DNA of 64,000 bases from NCBI GenBank assembly GCA_038030265.1, contig CM075938.1, positions 23,723,009-23,787,008 of the forward strand, read 5' to 3'. The position numbers and the translations under genes are program-made. Each line of letters opens with the position of its first letter. Position 1 is the stretch's first letter. The notes below the pieces were generated by a model. The model searched no databases and had not been told where the DNA came from. It was given only the letters and a program-made list of their open reading frames with translations. Positions 25,086 through 33,724 of the stretch are shown piece by piece. This DNA is from Corythucha ciliata (taxonomy: Eukaryota > Arthropoda > Insecta > Hemiptera > Tingidae).

Positions 25086-25148
25086 GACTTCATGGGGGCG
25101 CTTGTGAAATATTCGCCCGTGGGTGCCAAATGTCTTAGGCCGGCACTG

Positions 25149-25156
25149 CTGGAGTG
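25149..25156 (+). repeat. Target-site duplication, right (CTGGAGTG)
   Basis: Pairs with CCGGAGTG at 22112-22119; one C/T difference. Confidence 0.75.
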
Positions 25157-25205
25157 GGGTCTATATCAATGTTATAAATAAAATCTGAGTAGGTACACCT
25201 GTTGG

Positions 25206-25262
25206 CTTATAGACCACACTGGAGATATAGTCCCGGGGTCTGTATGTCGCAAATTGGCTCCT
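25206..25262 (+). repeat. Host sequence duplicated on the other side of the hAT-like element (right copy)
   Basis: Same orientation as 22031-22085; shared words CTTATAG, GATATAGTC/GATAGACTC and GGGGTCTGT. Confidence 0.6.
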
Positions 25263-28195
25263 CTTCAGCTGGTTCCCTTTAGATAATATGTAACTCTGAA
25301 ATTTTTCGTGCATTTTCATTTATATAGAACCCTAAAAATCTCGCAATTTTTGAAAGATGAATCGTATTTTTTGTACTGTTTTTCATCACAACAGAGTAAG
25401 CTAATCATCCTTGTTACTGGAATCTTTGATGTTAGTGTTTTTAATTAGTTGAAAGAGGCTTGCGCTTTAATTTTTTTCTTCTTCTTTTCATTTTTTTTCT
25501 CAAAACGTTGCGCGTTAAAAAAGGTCTCTCCAAGGGGATGAAATTACTCGTTTAAAGAAGGTAAAAACAAGGGCTGAGAGGGCATGCATAGGGTGGGTGG
25601 GTGGGGGAATTAATTGCGAGGAACAGCAACTGTGGAATACGAGCATAGATATAACAAGGGAATAAATAAATACAGCACAGCTGGTGGGAATATAGGGCAC
25701 ATAATACAATAAACGTATTAATATCAAAGCCACGGCCTCTGTATAGTTCCCTCTCCTTCGAGTATTCAGTTCCAACGAACGTCAGCGCATTTTTTTGCTT
25801 TTTGCTCGAATGAGTGTACGTGAGACATGTTGTTGAGGGGGGGGGGGCTTGAGAGCGGAAGGGATGAATGAATTGAATTTGTGAGCTTGAGGGTTTGGGA
25901 AAAGACCGAACGAGAAACGCATGAAACAAGGTGTGTGGAGGGGTTTTTAAAGGAAGGGAAGAGGTGGGGAGGGCGGAGGTTGTTAACTATGTGGAAAAGG
26001 GAAGAAGAGTGAGAATGAGAAATCTGTCCCTGATCTGAAAATCAAATGACGCGTTTCAAATTCCCCCCTTCCTCCACGTCGCACCAAAAGAGTTGGCAGG
26101 GAGTGGAAAAGAGCCAATGGAGCTAAAAGGGATTGTGGGGTGGGGGATTGGAAAACGTTATTGAATGAATTTCTTTTCCATCAGGGACGAAAAAAAAAAT
26201 ATTGTTTCCTGAGCCAAACGTATTGATAAATATCTAACTCAACCCCTCTAGGCATCAAAAACAGAGCGATGGCACTGGAAAACCCGTGTAATTCTGAAAA
26301 ATTGCTTTTCTCCGCGGTTTATTTTTTTCTAATTAAAACCCTACCCCTGTCACTTTTTTCATATTTTCAACATTTAAACTATGATAGTATGGGGGTGGAG
26401 GTGAAGTAATGGACTTATTGATCCCCCACTGACCCCTCTCGACAACAAAGTATTCCCGAACAATTTATCCGAAGAAAACATTGTTTCGTTGAAGAAAACA
26501 AAGCGTACAAACGATTTCCTATTCCAAGCACACATTCAATATACTTCAACCCCCCCCCCTTCATGCTACCCTATACTCACTCATTCAATTCATAGGAAAA
26601 GCACACACGTACCCGCTACTTAAAAAAGGGGAAAGAAGACTTCGCGTCTTCGTCTCTAGACAAGGGGCGAGCTGGTTAGGTACTCGCTTTTATAAGGATG
26701 ACGGCAGTCGAAGGGAGAGAAAAGTGTCTTCATTATGCGTGACGTCGTTCCACAAGTGGAATTAGCTTTTTCGATAGCCTTCGACACGTTGGAGCGTCAG
26801 AGGGGTGGCGTTGGGGGCTACTTTCAAATTCGATCAGAGTATTCAATATTGGGACGGGAGATAAAAGTAATCGAGGGACTAGTCAAGTGATGGTGGGGTG
26901 GGTTTTGTTTTCACCATTCTGAAAATATCCCGTGTTGCTTTGCTTATTCTGGCATGTGCTGCGAAAATGGGAGGCGTCGTCGTAGCAGAAGACGTGAGCG
27001 GAATCAAGTTTTCTATTTTGTTTACGAAGGGGGCTAAAAAGTGGCGGAGTAGAGTTGAGGAAGAATGAGAACTATAAATTCACATAACGACAGTTTGTTG
27101 CATTGTAGGCTCATTGAACGCCCTATAAGTTCATAATTCTTCTTATTCCACCCCCGTCGCCCCAAACCCTACCAACCATTATTCCATTCGTTGGTGAATT
27201 GACGATGGGGTAAGTGGAGTAGAGCCGGTATCATTGTTATCGCCCCAAAAGGCAAATCCAACATTCGGTCTTTACAAATCTCTGCGGGACAATTAACAAA
27301 GACAGCTTTTGCTGCTGTGTATAAGAAGGAGTGTGAGGAAGAGATTTTGGGTTGGCATGAAGTTGGCAGTGCTATGGCTAGGGAATAAGGACGGAGATAG
27401 AAAGTTGGGGGAACTTATTTCATACCCAAAATCTCTACCTCACAATACCTTTCAGTACCACCCCCTTCTACATTTACAAAACCCACACCACTCACAAAGA
27501 GGAAAGGTTAAAAAGGCGCACAAGTAGATTCTCCCTTTTCTATATCTTTCTACACCCCTTCCCACGGACACGAAATCCCAGTATTTCCCCTTTCTCTCAC
27601 GGGGGGAAGCTACGGAGGAGACTTTAGGTAGTTATCGGGAAAGATAATTCCGGTTAATTGCTTTCTAGAATGACATTTTCGAACGGTGGTGAGCGTGGCG
27701 TAGCGGATAAGGTACCCTTTTCCCTTTTGGCGTTCCCTGCCTTTTTCTTCGTGAGAAGGGGAAAAGGCTCCTTTTGTGTGCTCCCCTTCACACTCAGCCA
27801 TTTACTTAAAATTAATGTTTTTGTCTCTTTCTATCTTATTGTTCCTAGTCTTTTGAGTGGAAAAAAGAATCTTTCCGCGATAACGGATTTGCGGGATTTA
27901 CGGAAATATAATGGTTCGATCGAGGGCATCTGTTCCCTAAGTTTTGAGCTAAAATAATTAGGACCCCCAACCCTTGATCACTCGTTGGAGAAAAGGGGTG
28001 AAAAGGCCTTTTGCAAAAAAATCGCGATACTCCTAATTGAACGCGGTTAGGCATTTCTCTAAACTTGCATTTTGAGGGTATTTATCTCCTCTAACTTGTC
28101 CATTTTGCGGTCTCGGTGGGCCTAACACCTCCGTTATACGGTTCAAAAAAATGGTGGAGGTGTTGGTGAGTCCCGAAAAGTTGTCTGACAGGAAA
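25263..28195. other. Unannotated host-like DNA, no gene supported
   Basis: No recognisable domain. G run at 25839-25848, C run near 26550-26558, quadruplex motif at 25591-25607. At 27695-27716 the sequence TGGCGTAGCGGATAAGGTAC matches a tRNA A-box, but no B-box follows at the right distance. Confidence 0.5.
25591..25607 (+). other. G-quadruplex motif, second identical copy
   Basis: GGGTGGGTGGGTGGGGG, identical to 12930-12946, and again followed within a few bases by AATTAA-like sequence. Confidence 0.8.
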
Positions 28196-28324
28196 TAACA
28201 ACTTTGATTTGGATAGATATGATGGATAATATTCTATCGCTGGAATTTTTAATTAAACTGATGAATTAATTAAACCGATGTTATCCGGACGACTTGGAAA
28301 GGCAAAGCGTAACACAATTTGGGT

Positions 28325-28490
28325 TTCAGTTGTACTTCCAATCTCAAGATGGCGGGCAGCCGAAACCGGTTCGTTTTTAACGCACCTCAACGAGGAAAGA
28401 CAGACAATGTAGGCTCCTACGGCTCCAGCTTTATGCTTGCATTACCTACTAACCCTCGTTGTTTAAGCAATCACACTAACAATATCAACA
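28325..28490 (+). repeat. Dispersed repeat family R, copy 1
   Basis: Shares GTTTCAGTTGTACTTCC, GGCAGCCGAAAC, GTAGGCTCCTACGG and GCATTACCTACTAACCCTC with 39055-39330 and, in part, with 63783-63860. Class unknown; located inside the TIR element. Confidence 0.65.
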
Positions 28491-28619
28491 TCTAGATAAG
28501 ATCAAATGCAGCGTGGTTTACCGATCAGGAGAAACGCCTAGAGTTTCGAGAAAAAATGGCCCTGGGTGGGGTTTGGCTATGCTCATTCCTCCCTCTGCGT
28601 CTCCCAGGGGCGTCACACT

Positions 28620-28692
28620 GTCACTGTGGTGTAATTGGCAGCGCATTGGACTAACATTCCAAAGGTTGCGGGTTCAAATCCCGCCGGGGAAC
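28620..28692 (+). tRNA. tRNA-Val(AAC)-like gene with imperfect acceptor stem
   Basis: The 73-base stretch folds into exact tRNA geometry: D-arm GTGT/GCGC with GG in the loop, 5-bp anticodon stem TTGGA/TCCAA with loop CTAACAT (anticodon AAC at 28653-28655), 5-base variable loop, and T-arm GCGGG/CCCGC with loop TTCAAAT. Box A (TGGTGTAATTGG, 28627-28638) and box B (GGTTCAAATCC, 28671-28681) are present, and a T6 run at 28696-28701 could end polymerase III transcription. The acceptor stem pairs only 5 of 7 positions (mismatches at 1-72 and 4-69), so it may be a tRNA pseudogene or the head of a SINE. By the standard code AAC reads valine GUU. It lies between the arms of a TIR element. Confidence 0.55.
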
Positions 28693-29098
28693 CCATTTTT
28701 TCTCGAAGCTTGGATTGTGTTAGGCTTTGCCTTTCCAAGTCGTCCGGACAACATCGGTTTAATTAATTTATCACTTTAATTAACTTTGATTTGAATGAAT
28801 TTATCGAAATATTGTTCCCCCGTCTCTCCCCTATTAAGTTTGGCAATCTCTCTTCCATGGGTGGAAAAATGAAGCACTCCCCTCCGCCACCTTGATAAAA
28901 TCCTTAGTTACTGCCCTGACTAAGAGAAAGGAGTGGGAGGGAGAAAATAGTTAGTTTCACAGCCAAAAAACAAGTCCCGCTCAATTGCAGCCGGCAGAGA
29001 GGTACGTTATATTTATGGTTGTAACACTCGTTTTTCGTCCGAAATGGATTCGAGGCAGGTTTTCCGGGTTCTTGGTCTAACTGGACTTGACGCAGAGA

Positions 29099-29151
29099 TA
29101 GTAGTAGTAGTAGTAGTAGTAGTAATAGTAGTAGTCGTCGTCGTCGTCGTC
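29099..29151 (+). repeat. (TAG)n-(TCG)n microsatellite
   Basis: About twelve TAG-type units with one interruption (AAT) followed by about five TCG units. Confidence 0.95.
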
Positions 29152-29165
29152 ACCGGCGGATCGTT

Positions 29166-29226
29166 TATACAGGGTGGAAGAGTATAAGTGCAAGGAAAAA
29201 AATTGGGTAAAAATCTGTCATTTCTG
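29166..29226 (+). other. Possible single end of a Tc1/mariner-like element
   Basis: TATACAGGGTGGAAGAGTAT resembles the TATACAGGGTG ends of the mariner element at 8103, but no inverted partner was found downstream. It could be a solo end left by a deletion. Confidence 0.3.
29215..29226 (+). repeat. Direct 12-bp flank of foldback element, left
   Basis: CTGTCATTTCTG, identical to 29770-29781; possible target duplication. Confidence 0.6.
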
Positions 29227-29769
29227 TTTTTTAGAAAAAAAGAGTGATTTTTCTATTCAAAATCGCTTGTTTTGGCCTGCAAATTCAAGCAATCCTTGCG
29301 AATTTCAACATGCCATGAAAACCTCGCCCGAAGTGGTCCATTAAATGTAACTGACAGTGAACTTCTACCAGAGTATCAAAACATGTCGCTCCGGTAGCTG
29401 GTTGTCGAATAAAGTGTATTTCACTACTACGAAGTTCGACATTTTCAGTTAATTTGCGATTATGCGACAAAAATTACCACTTGGTGTGAATTTTTACTTT
29501 TATTTAACAATTTTTCTCAAATAATCGCTAATTTACTGAAATTCGTAGTAGTGAAATGCACTCTATTCGACAGCGACGACAGCCAGCTGCCGAAACGATA
29601 TCTTTTGATGCTTAGGTGAGCGTTAACATTCAGTTACAATCCAAGGACCGCTTCAAATGATGTTTTAATTATTTTTTGCATGTTGAAATTCGCAAGGATT
29701 GCTTGAATTTACAGGTCAAAACAAGCGATTTTGAATGGAAAAATCACTCTTTTTTCTTTAAAAAAAAAA
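29227..29769. mobile_element. 543-bp foldback element with ~250-bp inverted arms
   Basis: The left arm (about 29227-29465) and right arm (about 29520-29769) are reverse complements over nearly their full length. Examples are GAGTGATTTTTCTATTCAAA against the complement of TTTGAATGGAAAAATCACTC, and TTTCACTACTACGAAGTTC against GAATTCGTAGTAGTGAAAT. Identity is high near the outer ends and inner ends and lower mid-arm. The spacer is only about 55 bases. Identical 12-bp direct repeats flank it. No coding frame. A transcript through it would form a long double-stranded hairpin. Confidence 0.85.
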
Positions 29770-29781
29770 CTGTCATTTCTG
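29770..29781 (+). repeat. Direct 12-bp flank of foldback element, right
   Basis: CTGTCATTTCTG, identical to 29215-29226. Confidence 0.6.
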
Positions 29782-30027
29782 CCGAAAAATCACCAATTAA
29801 TTAAACAAATGCTCGTGAGTAATTTTGAAAGGGACACGTTGAAGAGGTTTTTCTGGTGATTGATTTTTATTGAAAAAATAAAAATTCCTGTTTCGCAAAA
29901 CTTTGAGGAGCTGCCGAGGCCACAGAAATAGTTAATTTTTTACGAAAATAGATAGTCCTGACAGGAAAGAGTGTGTTCTTCCCGAATCCGTGGTCAAGAT
30001 TTGTAGAATGTCAGCTGGGAAGCGATT

Positions 30028-30120
30028 TACTCGCCCACTGCAGGTTTAGCTGCAGTAATTCAATTTAAGCCTTTTTGCATGTACGCTCGTTGTCACGCGT
30101 AGTAGCGCGGCACACTGGAG
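30028..30120. mobile_element. MITE family D, partial copy
   Basis: CGCCCACTGCAGGTTTAGCT, ATTCAATTTAAGCCTTT and TGTACGCTCGTTGTCACGCG match the right half of the element at 30404-30586. The left half is missing. Confidence 0.65.
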
Positions 30121-30215
30121 AGCGTGGAGACACGAGATACACTATAAGTACTTTGTACACTGGTTAACCTGACCTGAGTGCTGAAAAGCTTAGCAACCTC
30201 AGTTTCAGAGTTCAG

Positions 30216-30340
30216 ACGGTTTTTTTTCGGTTATTGGGCTTTTTGAGCAATAACTGGTTATAACCGAGGACAATTGGAGGTTAATTGGAACATAATAACC
30301 GGTTATCGGTTATAACCTAAAGGTTATTGACATCCCTACT
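30216..30340 (-). mobile_element. Fragment of a GGGATGTCAATAACC-type element
   Basis: Read on the minus strand it begins GTAGGGATGTCAATAACC and continues with alternating GGTTATAACCGATAACCGG words. Such ends are common in hAT-like MITEs of animals (general knowledge). The other end is not evident. Confidence 0.4.
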
Positions 30341-30403
30341 TGACGGGGTATAGTATAATTTATACAAACATTTGCCGCAAATATTTTCATGCGTTTTCAT
30401 GTT

Positions 30404-30586
30404 TAGGCCGGTCGTCCACTGGCAGCGTTTTCGAGCAGGCAACGAGCGTACATCCCAAAGGCTCAAAATGAATGTGACATCGTCCACTGTAGGCTTAGCT
30501 GTAATGCATTCAATTTAAGCCTTTGGGGTGTACGATCGTTGTCATGCGTTGTAGTGCTGCTCGGAAACGCTGACAGTGGACTACTA
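30404..30586. mobile_element. MITE family D, full copy (~183 bp)
   Basis: The left end GTCGTCCACTGGCAGCGTTT and the complement of the right end GTAGTCCACTGTCAGCGTTT form long inverted arms. Pairing continues through CGAGCAG and the inner block GTACATCCCAAAGGCTCAAA / GTACACCCCAAAGGCTTAAA. Class unknown. A partial copy lies 300 bp upstream. Confidence 0.75.
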
Positions 30587-30599
30587 GCTTTGAAGTATT

Positions 30600-32430
30600 T
30601 TCAATGGGGAACTTGGATGAATGTCCGATTTGGGAGAAAAGTATACTGGTGAATTGGCGCATGACAACGATTGGTGCATTTGGTGATTTTAAAATAAATT
30701 TCAAATTTCTTCAAGAGGGGATAGATGGTACGAGGGAAAATGACGTCAATCCCTACTTTTGAAGCATGTGATTAGGGCACTCTAAAATTTTTTGTTTACA
30801 AGTAACAAGAAAATTGTCCTCTGAAAATGGGTCTTACCCCGTCTTCCTCACACCATCCATTTCATTAAATAGGCTCTGACGTTATCAAATCCCCACTCAA
30901 AATTGTCAAAAATTCGCTCTAAAAACATCCTTGATTGATTTCAATGTTTAGTGTGAGCAATAGCATTGTGGAAGAGCCCTCTTCAAAAAACACCAGTGCT
31001 TGAAAAATGTGCAAGCCCCATTGAGAAGGACAAAATGAAAGTGTGTGATTTTACTGATCTAACTATACCGATAATACTAAATAGACCAATTTTATTATCT
31101 ACCGTATTTTTTCAATTTTATTATCTACCGAATTTTGAGTATTCTCTTAATTTTTATCTTAAACTTGCTTCATAGCAAATAACCAAAAGGATGAAGAAGA
31201 CCCTTCATAAAGTTTTTCTGGAAAGGTTTCTTCTTATTCGGTCAAGAGTCTTGCACGGAACCAGTCTGTCAGGGGTGAAGAAGAGCATATTTTATACATG
31301 CGGATACCTAAACCCTCCAAGAATTAAAAAGTTTTATGTAATTTGGTGAATTTGGAAGTTTTTTCTTTATCAAAATACGATATTGCCTCCCCTGTCCGAA
31401 ATCCCGCAACACTCTCCACATATTCTTGTCTTTTTCCTTAAATAAATTGAAGCCACTTGAATAAAGTTGTGCTTCGAATTCTACACCGCTGGGTAAATTT
31501 AGTTTAGGAATAGTTTTCGAGTGAATATTTGACGATTTGGGATTAAGGCCCAATCTTTCATCGCCCCTTCCATCGCGGCTGAATTTCAGTTAGATCAGTC
31601 ATTGTCCTCTTCACCCTTCGCCACCCAAACAAGTTACCATTTTAACGAAGTTACAGCTCTATCTTCTTGCATTATTAATTATCCACCCCCTCCCCACCAT
31701 CACCCGTACCCCATATACGCACACCTATCACACCCAGTCATTGTTCATTACTGAAACGTCTGTTTGAGAAACGCGAACCAAAAGGGCGTAATGGATGTTT
31801 GCATTAATTACAGGAGTAGGCACGACTTTTCCTGAAAAGCACATATCCATGAACGCTTGACGCTCTTTGCCGTTATGAAGGCGTTAGGAGGTTCTAAAGT
31901 CTCGTTTAGGAGAAGTCGTCGTGGGATGGAAAGCGTTTGTAGGGGCAATAAACCAGGAGCTATGTTTGAATGTTTCATTGATGAACTAGAGTCTAGAGAA
32001 CAATGAACTAGAGGACAATTTCGGTTAGAACTCGCGTGAAGTGGATAAAGTCTTCCTTGGTGCAACCGGTGGCGTGTACGTATTCGGCATTAGTGGTACC
32101 CAATGGGTTCCTTCGGTGATCTTTTAAGCATCTTGGGCAACAGTGCCCGACACAGGCCACTACGGTAGTTTTCCTTGGTCAACAGTGAATTATTATTTTT
32201 AAAAATGTCGCATGGTACTTTTTTCTCTCCAAAAAGTTGGTCTCTCTCGCGCTCACCCCGAATGGTATTGCTCATCCCCCCCCCCCCGGAGGGCTCGTCG
32301 CTCACCAGAACCACCATCAATGTTGTGAACTAGTATACATTATAGTCAGTTCTCGGATATTCACCCCCCCCCCCCCCCGTTTTGGCATTTCTACGCTGGG
32401 AGCTAAAAAGAAGTGGCAAAACTTAAGGTC
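30600..32430. other. Unannotated DNA, no gene supported
   Basis: No recognisable domain. Two C runs (12 at 32276-32287 and 15 at 32364-32378) mark the right part. A minus-strand frame at 31808-32065 has no identifiable motif. Confidence 0.45.
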
Positions 32431-32439
32431 GAAGCGTTC

Positions 32440-33720
32440 AGGGCGGGCCGTATTTATGGGACGGCAACCACACTGTTGCAGCGCTTTTTTAGGGCGCCTT
32501 TTCCCTCTCACTCGCTCTTGAGCAGCAGAATGGGTTTCCAACGAGCTAAACCCGTGAAAAGTCGTTTTTCAAGAAGACCCGCCAAATTGTCTTTTCGAGT
32601 GTGTCCACGTGAAATAGGTTTTTGGAGTGAACCAATCTCGCGAAATTGGTTTTGAGTTTTAAATGAGCCAACCTTGCAACATTTCGCTTTTGAAAGAAAC
32701 CAGTATCGCGAAGGGTCTCAAATGAGCCGATTTTTTTTTTTTTTTTTTTTTTTGAAGGAACGAAAACCGCTAAATTGGTTTATGAAATTGTCAGATCCAC
32801 GAAATTTGTAATTTGAAAGATAGTCCAGTCAAATGGTAGCTCCACGTGGACAAAAATCTCGTCTTCGATTTTTTGACTTTATTTTATGTTTTTTGGGGGT
32901 GAGGAACACGAATCTGAAGAGATCCAACAGAAATTCCTTGAGCTTAATCCCCGAAATTAGTTATTTTAATGACCAACCTCTAAAACGCGAATTACTTTCT
33001 GAATTAGTCAACAGCGGAAAATTAATACAGCAAAACGCCCGAAATTACCTTTTTGAGCTCACTCCGAAAAATTTCATTTTTGGAGGAAGCTGGACCCACT
33101 AAATTGCCTTATTAAGTGGGTCAAACCCATGAGATTTGTTTTTTGGGGGACGAGCCAATTCCCCACGAAATTGGTTTTAAACCTGCGTAACCGGTTTGAA
33201 GTGGGCCAGGCTCGCGAAATTGCTCTTTAGAATAAATGCACGCTGGAAATTTTGATTTAAGGATGTGAAATCCGTTAATTTGGCTATTTCAGGAAGCCTC
33301 GCTCCGCGATATTGCTTTATACGGGCCAGACTCGTGAAAAATGAGGGCTTGCAAATGGAGTATGCGATTCCGCAGCGACCACGGCAGTCACAGTGCTTTC
33401 TTAGGGTGTCTTGCCCCTCGTACTCTCTCTTTCTCATGAATCGCAGCATAATGGATCTCAAATGAGCCAACCCCACAAAATTTGGTTTTTGAAAGAGCCA
33501 ATCCGGCGGAAGTGTTTTTTTGTTGTGTGTTCAGTGAAAGCCAAATCTGCGGAATTTGGGCATCAAAAGAACTTAACCTTGCTTTTCGAAGGACCAAACC
33601 CCGTGGAATTGATTTTTTGGTTGAATCAATTCCGTGAAATTGGAATTTTTAATTGGGCCAATTCAGCAAAATTAGGGGTTTAAAATACCACCATATCCAC
33701 GATATTGGGATGTACAAAGT
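32440..33720. repeat. Degenerate ~30-bp minisatellite, second array
   Basis: Units resembling GAGCCAACCTCGCGAAATTG then GTTTTTGAAA recur throughout, for example at 32625-32655, 33145-33180, 33205-33225, 33465-33495 and 33625-33680. Same family as 7610-8960. A T23 run lies at 32731-32753. Two blocks (about 32440-32560 and 33360-33480) also resemble each other, sharing TTTTTTAGGGCGCC/TTTCTTAGGGTGTC and GAGCAGCAGAATGG/AATCGCAGCATAATGG, which points to a larger unit of about 0.9 kb. Confidence 0.65.
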
Positions 33721-33724
33721 GGTT

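Larger units (their letters stand above)
22120..25148 (+). mobile_element. hAT-like non-autonomous element, 3.0 kb, with inverted minisatellite interior
   Basis: Ends are CAGTGCCGGCTTTAAG on the left and the complement of CAGTGCCGGCCTAAGAC on the right, flanked by an 8-bp near-identical duplication. CAG-type ends with 8-bp duplications are diagnostic of the hAT superfamily. There is no transposase frame. The left two-thirds (22435-24010) carries diverged units of the form TTTTAGCCGCGAATTAGCG; the right end (24640-25085) carries the same unit in the opposite orientation, so the element is a very large imperfect palindrome. At least three other small elements (22603-22787, 23490-23862, 24046-24275) and perhaps a fourth fragment are inserted within it. 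It is an old element that acted as a landing pad. Confidence 0.8.
28200..28793. mobile_element. TIR element carrying a tRNA-like gene (~570 bp)
   Basis: Arms of about 70 bases (28249-28317 and 28714-28782) pair almost perfectly, including ATCCGGACGACTTGGAAAGG followed by CAAAGC and AACACAAT. A 12-bp direct repeat AACTTTGATTTG lies just outside (28200-28211 and 28782-28793) and could be the target duplication, though 12 bp is unusual for a DNA element. The interior holds repeat family R (28325-28490) and a tRNA-shaped sequence (28620-28692). No transposase frame. Confidence 0.7.

Noticed and set aside
27695..27716. tRNA A-box TGGCGTAGCGGATAAGGTAC
   Set aside because: No B-box or T-arm at the proper distance; the nearest GGTTCGAT is over 200 bases away.
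28513..28779. 88-codon frame with CNWQRIGLTFQRLRVQIPPG
   Set aside because: This is the translation of the tRNA-like sequence and the element arms.
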